A stretch of 64,000 bases of DNA from Roseiarcus sp963767245 (GTDB lineage: Bacteria > Pseudomonadota > Alphaproteobacteria > Rhizobiales > Beijerinckiaceae). The stretch is from the NCBI GenBank assembly GCA_963767245.1, contig CAVYDG010000011.1, forward strand, positions 62,001 to 126,000. The letters are read 5' to 3'. Numbering within the stretch: the first letter of the stretch is position 1; each line of letters begins with the position of its first letter. The notes below the pieces were generated by a model that made no database searches, was not told where the DNA came from, and was given only the letters and a program-made list of their open reading frames with translations. Shown here piece by piece: positions 18,534 to 27,287 of the stretch. The position numbers and the translations under genes were made by a program.

Positions 18534-19760
18534 ATGTCAAGCGCAACACGCTCCGACCCCCCGGACGATCCGTCCTCCGGCTGGCGCCCGCGCGTCGCGA
18601 CCGGCGTCATCGTGCTCGCCGACGGCGTGGTGATCGAGGGCTTCGGGGTCGGCGCGGTTGGCTCGGCGGCCGGCGAAGTCTGCTTCAACACCGCGATGAC
18701 CGGCTACGAAGAAATCCTGACCGATCCCTCCTACGCCGCCCAGATCGTCACCTTCACTTTCCCGCATATCGGGATCGTCGGCGTCAACGACGAGGACATC
18801 GAGGTCGTCAACGCCGCGGGTTCGGCCGCCGTCGGCGCGGTGATGCGCGCTGACGTGTCCGCGCCGTCGAATTTTCGCAGCCATGCGCGGCTCGACGGCT
18901 GGCTCAAGGCGCGCGGGATCATCGGCGTCACCGGGGTCGACACCCGCGCGCTGACGACCCTCATCCGCAAGCACGGCATGCCGAACGCGGTCATCGCCCA
19001 TGCGCCCGACGGCGCCTTCGACCTCGACGCGTTGCGCGCCAAGGCGGCGCGCTGGCCCGGCATCGACGGGATGGACCTCGTTCCGGCGGTCGGCTCAACC
19101 CAGCGCTACACCTGGGACGAGACCAGCTGGAGCCTGGAAGCGGGCTATGGCCGGCGGCAGGCGACGCGCTTTCACGTGGTCGCGATCGACTACGGGACCA
19201 AGCGCAACATCCTCCGGCTGCTCAACGACTGCGGCTGCGCGGTGACCGTGGTTCCGGCGACCGCGAGCGCCGAGGATATCTTGGCGCTCAAGCCCGACGG
19301 CGTGGTGCTCAGCAATGGGCCGGGCGACCCGGCGGCCACCGGCGAATACGCGGTGCCGACGATCAAGGCGCTGCTGGCGGCCAAGACGCCGCTGTTCGGC
19401 ATCTGTCTCGGCCATCAGCTGCTGGGTCTCGCGGTCGGCGCGGGCACCCTCAAAATGCCGCAGGGGCATCACGGGGCCAACCATCCGGTGAAGGACTTCA
19501 CCACCGGCAAGGTCGAGATCGTGTCGATGAACCACGGCTTCGCCGTCGATCGAGCGACCCTGCCGGCCAACGCCGAGGAGACGCATGTGTCGCTGTTCGA
19601 CGGTTCGAATTGCGGCATTGCGCTGGCGGACCGGCCGGCCTTCTCGGTGCAATATCACCCCGAGGCATCGCCGGGCCCGCGCGATAGCCACTATCTTTTC
19701 CGCCGCTTCGTCGACCTGATCGCCGCCTCGAAGGGGGCCGGAGCGCCGCGCGCGGCCTAA
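18534..19760 (+). CDS. carA: Carbamoyl-phosphate synthase small subunit
   Basis: The glutaminase subunit of carbamoyl-phosphate synthase, feeding ammonia to CarB for pyrimidine and arginine synthesis. The 408-residue protein has the N-terminal CarA domain (CFNTAMTGYEEILTDPSY, GVTGVDTRALT) and a class I glutamine amidotransferase domain with nucleophile C291 in FGICLGHQLLG and the His/Glu pair in VQYHPEASPGP. Length is slightly above the E. coli subunit (382). carB is not in the window. Its stop overlaps the stop of a convergent flagellar gene by 4 bp. Confidence 0.96.
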   Translation: MSSATRSDPPDDPSSGWRPRVATGVIVLADGVVIEGFGVGAVGSAAGEVCFNTAMTGYEEILTDPSYAAQIVTFTFPHIGIVGVNDEDIEVVNAAGSAAVGAVMRADVSAPSNFRSHARLDGWLKARGIIGVTGVDTRALTTLIRKHGMPNAVIAHAPDGAFDLDALRAKAARWPGIDGMDLVPAVGSTQRYTWDETSWSLEAGYGRRQATRFHVVAIDYGTKRNILRLLNDCGCAVTVVPATASAEDILALKPDGVVLSNGPGDPAATGEYAVPTIKALLAAKTPLFGICLGHQLLGLAVGAGTLKMPQGHHGANHPVKDFTTGKVEIVSMNHGFAVDRATLPANAEETHVSLFDGSNCGIALADRPAFSVQYHPEASPGPRDSHYLFRRFVDLIAASKGAGAPRAA

Positions 19761-20219
19761 GGTCCCGGACGCCCGCGCGTGTCGCCGATCGGGGCGTAGG
19801 TGAACTCCTGCACCCCGACGTCGACGACGACGTCGGCCTTGACCCGGGCGTTGACCGAGCGGGCCAGCGCTTCGCTCATCTTGGCGAGATCGAACCGATC
19901 GAGGTGATCGAAGTCGATCGTGTCATCGTCATAGACGTAGCGAAACGCTTCATCGACCAGGATCGAGTCCGGCGCCATCGCCGCGGTTTTGAGCGCGCTC
20001 ATATCGACGATGTAGCTGAGCAGCATCACGGCATAGCCCTTGATCGCGCCGTCCTTGATCCGTGGGACATTGATCTCGTGCGTCTTGCGCGCCTCGGTGG
20101 ACCTCGCGACCGCCGCGGCCGAATGGGCTTCGCGCAGGGCGAGAACCTTGTCGGTTCCCGACCTCCGCGGCGATGGCGGCGCCCGCCGCCGCGAGGCCGA
20201 TGACCACGGCCTTGATCAT
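19757..20219 (-). pseudogene. FliL-like flagellar-locus protein, frameshifted
   Basis: Two frames together make one protein of about 153 residues. The first gives an N-terminal membrane anchor (MIKAVVIGLAAAGAAIAAEV); the second gives VLALREAHSAAAVARSTEAR, VPRIKDGAIKGYAVMLLSYI, then YVYDDDTIDFDHLDRFDL and a final beta strand VVVDVGVQEFTY. They join if one G is removed from the GGG in GTCGGGAACCGAC (about 20158), so this is probably a sequencing indel. The layout (anchor, strand 'yxVxLLSYxVD', helix, terminal strand) resembles FliL/SPFH-like flagellar proteins, but no family is certain. It is the last gene of the flagellar run, coupled by ATGA to the FlgN-like gene. Confidence 0.6.
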
Positions 20220-20600
20220 GCCCGCGACCGTCTCCAGGCGAGCGCGGTATAGGTTCCGTCAGACTGGCCGTCCTGAATGGCGCGGGCGATGATCTCGGAG
20301 ACCGCCGCGCAGGCCTTGAGCTGAACCGCGAGCGCCCGGCGGTTGGCCTCGAGCTTGGCGTGCAGATCGGTCAGCGCCTCCCGCAACGGGCCGGCGGCGA
20401 GTCGCCCGGTCGAGCGCCGGAATGAGGCGGTTGAGTTCGAGCAGGCCCTGGTTCTTGCGCAGACTATACGCCTCGTACTGGGCAGGACGGCCCTGCGCGA
20501 GATCCCGGTTTTCCGCTTCGATGGTTGCGATGAGGCGCTCGACGATCGGCAGCGCCGCGGCGGCGGCCGCCGATTGGGCTTGCCGCTGCGGCTGGGTCAT
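20216..20600 (-). pseudogene. FlgN-like flagellar chaperone, frameshifted
   Basis: Read continuously this is a helical protein of about 128 residues: PIVERLIATIEAENRDLAQG, LRKNQGLLELNRLIPALDRA, then after a one-base skip LAAGPLREALTDLHAKLEAN and LKACAAVSEIIARAIQDGQS. The break is one surplus base at about 20402 (GCG-A-CTC). The all-helical layout with an N-terminal LIxTIExEN motif, and the place next to the rod-binding protein, fit the FlgN chaperone family, which escorts FlgK and FlgL to the export gate. The start overlaps the rod-binding gene stop (ATGA) and the stop overlaps the next start. The single indel may be an artefact. Confidence 0.65.
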
Positions 20601-21205
20601 GTCCGCTTGCGTCCGGCGAACAGAACGGCGCCATTGCCGAGCTCGGCGCTGGCGGGGGCAGAGAGAATATTGGCGCTCATTTGCGCCGCCTCTCCGGCCG
20701 CCCTGGCCACGTCGCCGGGATGCGCCGACTCGCCGCGCGGGGCGACCTCGTGGGTGGCGAACAGGCGCCGGGCCAAGCCAAGCTTGCCGGACTTGGCGAT
20801 CTCGAGCGACACCTGCTCGGCGAGCATCGATCGCCACATGTCGCCAGCCGTTCCCTGACCGAAGACGCTGCTCGCGTCCTTCGGCAGCAATTCGCCGACG
20901 AACGAATTGAGCATCATCGCCTCGAACTGGGTCTTGGCCTGGCTGGGTTTGTCCGGTCCGCCCGGGATTTCGGCCAGACGGGAGCGGGCGTCGGCCGCGT
21001 TTGCGACCGGCGCGGGAATTGCGGTCGCAGAGCTCGCCGCGCTCGCCGCGCGCTCAAGGTCGGCGGAGAAGTCGGCTCCCGGCGCGTTCGAGCCGGCAAG
21101 GGCGCTGAGCCGCTGGGCGGCGAGGCTCGCGCGGGACGGATCAGCCGCGCTCAGGACCTCCATGACGACATCGGTGCGAGGATTGAATGCCATGGCCGCC
21201 GTCAT
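20597..21205 (-). CDS. Rod-binding (FlgJ N-domain) flagellar protein
   Basis: A 202-residue protein with the rod-binding domain of FlgJ: AKTQFEAMMLNSFVGELLPK, then SVFGQGTAGDMWRSMLAEQV, and SLEIAKSGKLGLARRLF. It lacks the muramidase domain of gamma-proteobacterial FlgJ, as is normal in alphaproteobacteria, where a separate enzyme opens the wall. The N-terminal 70 residues are Ala/Ser-rich and variable. It scaffolds rod assembly in the periplasm. The ATG at 21203-21205 is used; a second ATG four codons later is possible. Translation is coupled to the FlgN-like gene. Confidence 0.82.
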   Translation of the reverse strand: MTAAMAFNPRTDVVMEVLSAADPSRASLAAQRLSALAGSNAPGADFSADLERAASAASSATAIPAPVANAADARSRLAEIPGGPDKPSQAKTQFEAMMLNSFVGELLPKDASSVFGQGTAGDMWRSMLAEQVSLEIAKSGKLGLARRLFATHEVAPRGESAHPGDVARAAGEAAQMSANILSAPASAELGNGAVLFAGRKRT

Positions 21206-21240
21206 TGGTGGGGAGGACGAGCCAGCGTCCGCCCTCAGCC

Positions 21241-21639
21241 TTATGTCGAGCTTGCGGCTCGGCGAGAGATCGCCAGCTCGATGAGCTCGGCCAGCGCCTT
21301 GCGCTCTTGGCGACGCCGATGGTCGAGGGCCGCGGCTTCGAGCGCGAGCTCGGCAAGCTTCGCCCGTGTCCCCTGCGCAAGCGCGCTCGAGCGCGCGGCG
21401 TCCTGGTCGCGGATGAGTTGATCGAGCTTGCGCTGCAACGCCCGAATGTGGCGCGCGGCCAGCCCAGCCTGGACGCCACAGGCGAACTCGTCCGACTCCA
21501 GCGTCTCAAACACCGCCCTGAGATCGTCGGTCAATTCCGCCTGCTGCCGTTCGAGCGAACGAAGCCGTGAGCGTCCGAGATCGCGCATCAGCGCCTGAAA
21601 CCGGCCGATGCGGGTCAGCGCGTCGAGACGTTTCTTCAT
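21241..21639 (-). CDS. FliJ-like coiled-coil flagellar protein
   Basis: A 132-residue, almost wholly helical protein with a high Arg/Glu/Gln content (RDLGRSRLRSLERQQAEL, ARHIRALQRKLDQLIRDQ, RRQERKALAELIELAIS). It sits four bases after fliR and 35 bp before the rod-binding gene. Size, charge pattern and position fit FliJ, the antiparallel coiled coil that couples the export ATPase to FlhA. The sequence itself is too degenerate for a firm call, and fliI is not in the window. Confidence 0.55.
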   Translation of the reverse strand: MKKRLDALTRIGRFQALMRDLGRSRLRSLERQQAELTDDLRAVFETLESDEFACGVQAGLAARHIRALQRKLDQLIRDQDAARSSALAQGTRAKLAELALEAAALDHRRRQERKALAELIELAISRRAASST

Positions 21640-21642
21640 CGT

Positions 21643-22434
21643 CTATCCGGAAATGAGCCAGGCGCCGAACCCGCCCATGAAGGCGTCGATCGCCGGTTTG
21701 ATGGTGAAATAGAGCAGGACGAGGCCGCCGGCAGCGACGAAGGGCATGGCGACAAAGAAAACCTGGACCTGCGGCGTCAGCCGGTTGACCAGCGCCAGCG
21801 CCAGATTGACGACCAGCGCGTAGATCACATAGGGCGAGGCGATCCTGAGCGAAAGGCGGAACGATTTGCCGAGCGCGTCGGCGATCTGCTTCAGCGCGAG
21901 GCGGGCGTTGAAGTCCGCCCCGACCGGAATGACGTCGTAGGAAGCGACAAGGCCGCGCAACAACTCCCAGTGAAGGTCGGCCGCGAACAGGAGCGCGATC
22001 GCGGCAAGCGAGATCAGGGTCGCTAACGGCGCCATCGCCTCGTCCCCCTCGACCTGGAATCCGAACGGGTTGGAGAAGCCGAGCATCGTCGCCGCGCCCA
22101 CCGCCAGGGCTTCGAGCGCGAGACAGAAGACCCGGGCGAGGAACCCGATCATTCCGCCGACCAGCAATTCGACCGCGATCACTTTGAGGGTGAGGATCGG
22201 ATCGCCGCCGAATACCGCGCCGGGCACGCGCTCGAGCAACAGCGGCGTCAGCGTCAGCGTCACCGCAAGCGCGACGAACAGGCGGACCTGCGTCGGAATT
22301 TGGGCGTTCGAGAACCCCGGCGCGAGCATTAGGCAGGCGCCGATGCGGCAGAACAGCACGAAGGCGCCGATCGCCGCCTTGGGCGCCAGCGCCTCGTGCG
22401 GCCCGGCAAGCGCCCCGGCGACGAGCGCCGTCAC
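21643..22434 (-). CDS. fliR: Flagellar biosynthesis protein FliR
   Basis: A 263-residue inner-membrane protein with six or so hydrophobic segments and the FliR signatures FVLFCRIGACLMLAPGFSNA, LLVGGMIGFLARVFCLALEA and the C-terminal PFVAAGGLVLLYFTIKPAID. With FliP and FliQ it forms the export gate at the core of the flagellar basal body. Its start overlaps the flhA stop by 4 bp (ATGA), so it is coupled. Length is normal (about 260). Confidence 0.93.
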   Translation of the reverse strand: MTALVAGALAGPHEALAPKAAIGAFVLFCRIGACLMLAPGFSNAQIPTQVRLFVALAVTLTLTPLLLERVPGAVFGGDPILTLKVIAVELLVGGMIGFLARVFCLALEALAVGAATMLGFSNPFGFQVEGDEAMAPLATLISLAAIALLFAADLHWELLRGLVASYDVIPVGADFNARLALKQIADALGKSFRLSLRIASPYVIYALVVNLALALVNRLTPQVQVFFVAMPFVAAGGLVLLYFTIKPAIDAFMGGFGAWLISG

Positions 22435-24517
22435 GCGATCGTCCCGAGCGACTTGACCTCGAAGCCGCGCGCGATCTCGAGCTGCGACAGGACAGCCAGG
22501 GTCGGGAACATCCGCTCGATGATCATTCGAACGTAAGGGCGCGTCTCGGCGGCGGTGACAATGGCGAACAGGCGCTGCTCGTCCATCCGCTTGCGGATCG
22601 CCGCCGAAGCCTCGGCGGCAAATTGCTCCATCTGCCGCGGATCGATGTCGAATTCGATCACCTCGCCCTTGGCGTCGCGCTTGAGGCTCTGATGAAAGAC
22701 GAGATCCCAGCGATTGCCGAGCCTGAGGACCGAAAGCGCGCCGTTGTCGGCGAGATCGCCGCAGATCTGCTGGGAGAGGCGGATGCGGACGTGCTCGGCG
22801 ATCTGCTCGGGGCGCCGCGCGTGGGGCGCGATTTCCGCCACCGCTTCGAGGATCAGGTTTAGGTTGCGGATCGAGACGCGCTCGGCGAGCAGGAGCTTCA
22901 GCGTCGCCAACAGCCCCGATTGCGAAATCTGCGAGGGTGACATGTCGTCGAGCAGCCGCTTGTACTCGGGCTCGAGCCGGTCGAGGAGCGCGCGCATGTC
23001 CTTGACGACAGCAACTGGGCGAGGTTGTTGTGGATGACTTCGCTCAGGTGCGTGAGCAAAACCGAGACCGGATCGATCGGCTTGAAGCCCTGGCGTTTGG
23101 CGTCCTTGACGAACGCCTCGGGAATCGCGATCGCCCGCATGCCGAAAGCGGGCTCGCGGACCTCGTCGCCGGGGAGATTGGGGCGGGGCCCGTCGCCGAT
23201 GATGACTAGGCAGTCCTTGACCCTGAGCTCCTGGGTCGTGACGGCGGCGCCGTGAATCTTGATCTGATAGGTCTTCGGCGGCGCCTTGAGATCGTCGGAG
23301 AGGCGGATCTCGGGAACGACAAAGCCGTATTGCCGGGCGAACTTGCGCCGCATCTTGGCGATGCGGGAGCCGATCTCGTCGCGCGAGGCGAGAAGCGCGG
23401 CGTTGAGCTCCTTGCTCAAGACCAGCTCGACCTCGAACGACTTGAGTTGCTCCCTGATCGAGCCGCGCGCCTCGGCCTTCGCCCGCTCGTCCTTGGCCGC
23501 GACTCTCGCCGCCTCGGCGACGCGATCCTTCTCGATCTGCCTGGGAATGGCGACGCCGACGGAAGCCATCAGCCCGCCGAGCAGCGCGAAGGGCAGGAAC
23601 GGCAGGCCAGGAACGACGCCGAGCACCGCCATCGTCATCGCGGCGAGAAAGAGCGCGTTCGGGTAGCCGCTCAGCTGGTCGATCACCGCCTTGTCGGCCG
23701 AGCCGCGGGTGCCTCCCTTGGCGACCAGCAGGCCGGCGGCGAGCGAGATGATGAGAGCCGGAATCTGGGTCACCAAGCCGTCGCCGACCGAGAGCTTGGT
23801 GAAGATGTCGGCCGCGGCGGAGAGCGACAACCCATGGCGGGTGACGCCGATGACGATGCCGCCGAAGATGTTGACGGCGAGAATGATGAGGCCGGCGATC
23901 GCGTCGCCGCGGACGAATTTCGATGCGCCGTCCATCGAGCCGAAAAAGGCGCTCTCCTCCTCGAGTTCGCGCCTGCGCGCCTGCGCCACCTTCTCGTCGA
24001 TGAGGCCAGCCGACAGATCGGCGTCGATCGCCATCTGTTTTCCCGGAATGGCGTCGAGGGTGAAACGCGCGCCGACCTCGGCGATACGGGTCGCGCCTTT
24101 GGTGATGACCAGGAAGTTGATCGTCACCAGGATAAGGAAGACGATGATACCGATGACGAAATCGCCGCCCATCACGAGGCGGGCGAAGCCGCGGATGATA
24201 TAGCCCGCCGAAGTCGGACCCTGCTCGCCGCGTGACAGGATGAGCCGGGTGGTCGAAATGTTGAGCGCGAGCCGGAGGATCGTCGCCACCAGGAGCACGG
24301 TCGGGAAGGCCGAGAACTCGAGCGGTTTGTGGATCCAGAGCGCCACCATCAGGATCAGGACGGCGAGCGCGATCGACAGCGGCAGGCCGAAGTCGATCAT
24401 GAACGCCGGAACGGGGAGGAAGAACAGACACAGGATCAGGACGATGCCGACGGCGAAGGCGATATCCTTGCCGCCGCGGTTGGCCGCTGACCCGGCTCCC
24501 ACAGCCGTCAATGACAT
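22431..24517 (-). pseudogene. flhA: Flagellar export protein FlhA, one frameshift
   Basis: FlhA forms the ring of the flagellar type III export gate. The N-terminal membrane part has eight hydrophobic segments and the FHIPEP signature region (TRLILSRGEQGPTSAGYII, GFARLVMGGDFVIGIIVFL); the cytoplasmic part has IRLSDDLKAPPKTYQIKIHG and ends FEVKSLGTIA. The frame breaks at 23008-23013: HNNLAQLLS must jump to VVKDMRALLDRLEPEY. The span is one base short of 696 codons, so one missing base explains it and the corrected 695 residues are the usual FlhA length. This is more likely an assembly indel than a dead gene. fliR overlaps the stop. Confidence 0.9.
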
Positions 24518-24637
24518 TGCCGTCCTCGCTGATCGGCCGCCGCCGACTTACGGCGCCCGCGGGCGGGAGAGTGGGCGGTAAAGCTTGCGCGAGGATCGAA
24601 GGGTGGGAGATAAAGACCCGACGCCACGGAGTCCCGC

Positions 24638-25666
24638 ATGACCTTCCCGGTCCTCGAGCATGTCGCCAGGAGCCCTCGGCACACGACGTTCTTTCTCTCC
24701 TGCGGCGCCGCGGGCGCGACGCCGATCGTCTTCCTGCACGGCTGGCCGGAGCTCTCGGTCTCCTGGCGCGAGCAGTTGCCGGCGTTCGCAGCGCTGGGGT
24801 TTCGCGCCATCGCCCCGGACATGCGCGGCTACGGACGCTCGAGCGTCTATCCCCGCCACGAGGATTATGCGCTCGAAGAGATCGTCGCCGACATGGTCGA
24901 GCTCCTGGGCGCGCTCGGGGCCAAGAAGGCGCTCTGGGTCGGCCACGATTGGGGGTCGCCGGTTGTCTGGTCGATCGCCCAGCACCATCCGGACCTCTGC
25001 CACGGCGTCGCCAATCTTTGCGTGCCCTACCAGCCCGAGGGCTTCGCGGTCGAGACCGTTGTCCCGTTGTCCGACCGCAGCGTCTATCCGGTGGGGAAGT
25101 TTCCGGCCGCGCAGTGGGACTATCAATTGTTCTACCGCGAGAATTTTGCGATCGCAGAGGCCGGCTTCGAGAGCGATGTCGGCGCCACGGTCCGAGCGCT
25201 CTTCCGCTCCGGCAACCCTACCAGCAAAGGCAAGCCGGCCCCGACCGCCTTCACCCGCGCCAACGGCGGCTGGTTTGGCCCGGGGAATACCGCCCCCAAA
25301 GTTCCGCGTGACGCGGCCTTGCTGAGCGAAGAGGACGAGCGCCGCTACGTCGCGGCGCTTGAACGCAACGGGTTCTTCGGCCCCGACAGCTGGTACATGA
25401 ATTGGGAAGCCAATCTCGCCTACGCCGCGCGCGCGAAAGCCAATTGGCGGCTGAACATGCCGGTGCTCTTCATGCATGGCGCCTACGACTACGTATGCGA
25501 GACGCTCGTCTCGCGCCTCGCCGAGCCGATGCGCGCCCATTGCGACAACCTGACCGAAGCGACGATCGCCTCCGGCCACTGGATGGCGCAGGAGAAGCCC
25601 GTCGAGGTCAATGCGGCGCTGGCGAAATGGCTGGGCTCCCAATTTCCAGCGCTTTGGGCGGTCTAG
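24638..25666 (+). CDS. Epoxide hydrolase-like alpha/beta hydrolase
   Basis: A 342-residue alpha/beta hydrolase with epoxide-hydrolase motifs: the oxyanion HGWPE, RGYGRS, and the nucleophile Asp in GHDWGSPVVW (Sm-x-Nu-x-Sm-Sm). YRENFAI and WYMNWE lie in the cap region, where epoxide hydrolases carry a catalytic Tyr; the base is the His in ASGHWMAQEKP. It should open an epoxide to a diol, or act on a related ester. It is odd for its setting: it is on the plus strand between flhA and fliQ, which are usually adjacent in this type of cluster, so it interrupts the flagellar operon. Start ATG at 24638; no other plausible start nearby. Confidence 0.85.
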   Translation: MTFPVLEHVARSPRHTTFFLSCGAAGATPIVFLHGWPELSVSWREQLPAFAALGFRAIAPDMRGYGRSSVYPRHEDYALEEIVADMVELLGALGAKKALWVGHDWGSPVVWSIAQHHPDLCHGVANLCVPYQPEGFAVETVVPLSDRSVYPVGKFPAAQWDYQLFYRENFAIAEAGFESDVGATVRALFRSGNPTSKGKPAPTAFTRANGGWFGPGNTAPKVPRDAALLSEEDERRYVAALERNGFFGPDSWYMNWEANLAYAARAKANWRLNMPVLFMHGAYDYVCETLVSRLAEPMRAHCDNLTEATIASGHWMAQEKPVEVNAALAKWLGSQFPALWAV

Positions 25667-25686
25667 CGCATTTTCCCATAACGCCG

Positions 25687-25784
25687 GAACGTCATTGCGA
25701 GGAGCGCAGCGACGAAGCAATCCACGGGAACGCAGGGCGCGCCATGTTCCCCTGGATTGCTTCGCTTCGCTCGCAATGACGTTC
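25687..25784. repeat. Palindromic repeat, about 98 bp
   Basis: Perfect 15-bp outer arms, GAACGTCATTGCGAG at 25687-25701 and its reverse complement at 25770-25784, enclose GAAGCAATCCACGGGAACGC on the left and a matching GGATTGCTTCGC on the right. The CGTCATTGCGAG...AAGCAATCC pattern is a well-known dispersed palindrome in alphaproteobacterial genomes (from memory). It lies between the epoxide hydrolase stop and fliQ. Confidence 0.8.
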
Positions 25785-25814
25785 GGATGGGGACGGACCG
25801 CGCCTCACTCCCGC

Positions 25815-26084
25815 TCATTTGTAGCCCTGCTCGATCCGCCCGTAGACGCTTTCGGTGAAGATCGAGAACTTGCCGCCGACGAACGACGCCGTCAAGCTCG
25901 CGGCGACGAAGACCGCGATCATCTTCGGCACGAAGGTCAGCGTCATCTCCTGAATCTGGGTCAAGGCCTGCAGCAGCGCGATGACCACGCCGACCGCCAT
26001 CGCCGCGCCGACGCACGGGCCGGCGCCGACCACCACCATCCAGATCGCCGACTGGACCAGATCGATCGCGTCGCCTTCGTTCAC
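25815..26084 (-). CDS. fliQ: Flagellar biosynthesis protein FliQ
   Basis: An 89-residue protein of two membrane helices (AIWMVVVGAGPCVGAAMAVG and MIAVFVAASLTASFVGGKF) with the FliQ core ALLQALTQIQEMTLTFVPK. It is part of the FliPQR export gate. The start is GTG at 26082-26084, overlapping the flgD stop (GTGA). In most clusters of this type flhA follows directly; here a palindromic repeat and a plus-strand gene intervene. Confidence 0.93.
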   Translation of the reverse strand: MNEGDAIDLVQSAIWMVVVGAGPCVGAAMAVGVVIALLQALTQIQEMTLTFVPKMIAVFVAASLTASFVGGKFSIFTESVYGRIEQGYK

Positions 26085-26494
26085 TGCACGCTCGCGCCAT
26101 TGGCGAGCGAGACGGTCGCGCCGTTGGTCAGGGTGGCGACCGCGCCCGTGCTGGTGACGCTGACCGAGGCGACCTGGCCAGACGTCGTACCGTCGCCGGA
26201 GGTGATGGTCTGGCCAACCAGCTGCTCGGCCTGCGACAGCGAGGTCGCGGTCAAAAGCGAGTTGAGGGTCGTGTTGGTCTGCACCGCCTGCCCGACTTCG
26301 GAGACGGTGGCGAGCTGCGACACCATCTGCGACGGGTCCATCGGTTGGGTCGGGTCCTGGTTCTTCATCTCCGCCATCAGAAGGGTGAGGAAGTCGTTGT
26401 AGCTGAGGCTCTGGGTCGCCGCGGACGCCGACACGGGGGCGGACGAAGCCGATGCGGCGGGAGCGGCGACCGGGGAAGCTGCGCCGACAGTCAT
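26081..26494 (-). CDS. flgD: Flagellar hook-capping protein FlgD, short form
   Basis: A 137-residue hook-cap protein with the FlgD N-domain: LSYNDFLTLLMAEMKNQDPT followed by PMDPSQMVSQLATVSEVGQA. FlgD caps the growing hook outside the cell. At 137 residues it is the short alphaproteobacterial version that lacks the Tudor/FnIII end of the E. coli protein. The start ATG at 26492-26494 has AAAGGAG seven bases ahead. It is coupled to fliQ and follows flbT by 13 bp. Confidence 0.93.
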   Translation of the reverse strand: MTVGAASPVAAPAASASSAPVSASAATQSLSYNDFLTLLMAEMKNQDPTQPMDPSQMVSQLATVSEVGQAVQTNTTLNSLLTATSLSQAEQLVGQTITSGDGTTSGQVASVSVTSTGAVATLTNGATVSLANGASVQ

Positions 26495-26507
26495 GGCGTT
26501 CTCCTTT

Positions 26508-26912
26508 CTAGGCGGCGCTCGGCGTCTGTCCGAGCGGCTGAAGCTCCTTGTCTTCGAGGGCGAACAAACCACGGAGCGCCTTCAGCGCCTCGAAATTGCG
26601 GCCGCGGACCAGCGACCCGGCGACGCTTTTCAGGCCTGCCGCCAATTCTGGCGCGCGATAGGCCCCGAGCGCCGATTCGACGAGCGAGCGGGCGAGCGGC
26701 GCGGCGCTGGCGGCGGCGGCCGGGTCCATGAGCATGATCTGGACCGCGAAATAGATCTGGCGAACGAGCGTCGTCGCCTCCTCGGTCTGCATGACATGGG
26801 TCTCGAGCAGGAACGTGACTTCGTTCAAAAGCTCGATCGACGCCTTGCGGTCGATGCGGATGACCGCGCCGTTGATGAACAATCGCTCTCCGGCCCTGAG
26901 CGTGATGTTCAT
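26508..26912 (-). CDS. flbT: Flagellar biosynthesis repressor FlbT
   Basis: A 134-residue RNA-binding post-transcriptional regulator that, with FlaF, links flagellin mRNA translation to hook completion in alphaproteobacteria. Diagnostic segments are NITLRAGERLFINGAVIRID, ETHVMQTEEATTLVRQIYFA and VQIMLMDP. The ATG at 26910-26912 starts the FlbT fold; upstream codons in frame overlap flaF and are not FlbT-like. It is 11 bp downstream of flaF. Confidence 0.95.
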   Translation of the reverse strand: MNITLRAGERLFINGAVIRIDRKASIELLNEVTFLLETHVMQTEEATTLVRQIYFAVQIMLMDPAAAASAAPLARSLVESALGAYRAPELAAGLKSVAGSLVRGRNFEALKALRGLFALEDKELQPLGQTPSAA

Positions 26913-26923
26913 CGGCGCGCCCC

Positions 26924-27271
26924 TCACTTCAACCCGTCGCGGATCAGTTCGTTGATTTCGATCATCGGCGTCAGATCGGTCGTCGTCCCCTCTCGCGCGC
27001 GATCGATCTCCTTCATCATCCAGATGCCGATCGAGATGATCCCGGCTCTGAGCTGCTCCGGCAGCTCGTTGGCTGGGGCGTTGAGATCGTTGAGAAAGAT
27101 CATCCACAGGCGGCGCAGATAGAAGAGCGCCTCGACCCGCTCGCGCGATCCGGGCTCTCTCTCCCGAGCCGCCCGCAGCATCGCGATGACGCGGTCCATC
27201 GCCTGGCGCTCGCGCGCGCGCATGGTCTGGCGCGAGTCTTCGATCACCTCGTTGTAAGCGAATTCGTACAT
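26924..27271 (-). CDS. flaF: Flagellar biosynthesis regulator FlaF
   Basis: A 115-residue helical protein, partner of FlbT in flagellin regulation and secretion. Motifs: YNEVIEDSRQTMRARERQAM, then LRRLWMIFLNDLNAPANELP, then ISIGIWMMKEIDRAREG. Its ATG (27269-27271) lies 16 bp after the preserved flgL stop, with a GAAAGG site ahead. Intact and of normal length, in contrast to the flgL copy just upstream. Confidence 0.95.
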   Translation of the reverse strand: MYEFAYNEVIEDSRQTMRARERQAMDRVIAMLRAAREREPGSRERVEALFYLRRLWMIFLNDLNAPANELPEQLRAGIISIGIWMMKEIDRAREGTTTDLTPMIEINELIRDGLK

Positions 27272-27287
27272 CGCGACCTTTCGCGGG

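Noticed and set aside
23252..24235. Plus-strand open frame over flhA (327 codons)
   Set aside because: Shadow of flhA; acidic/basic low-complexity sequence with no domain.
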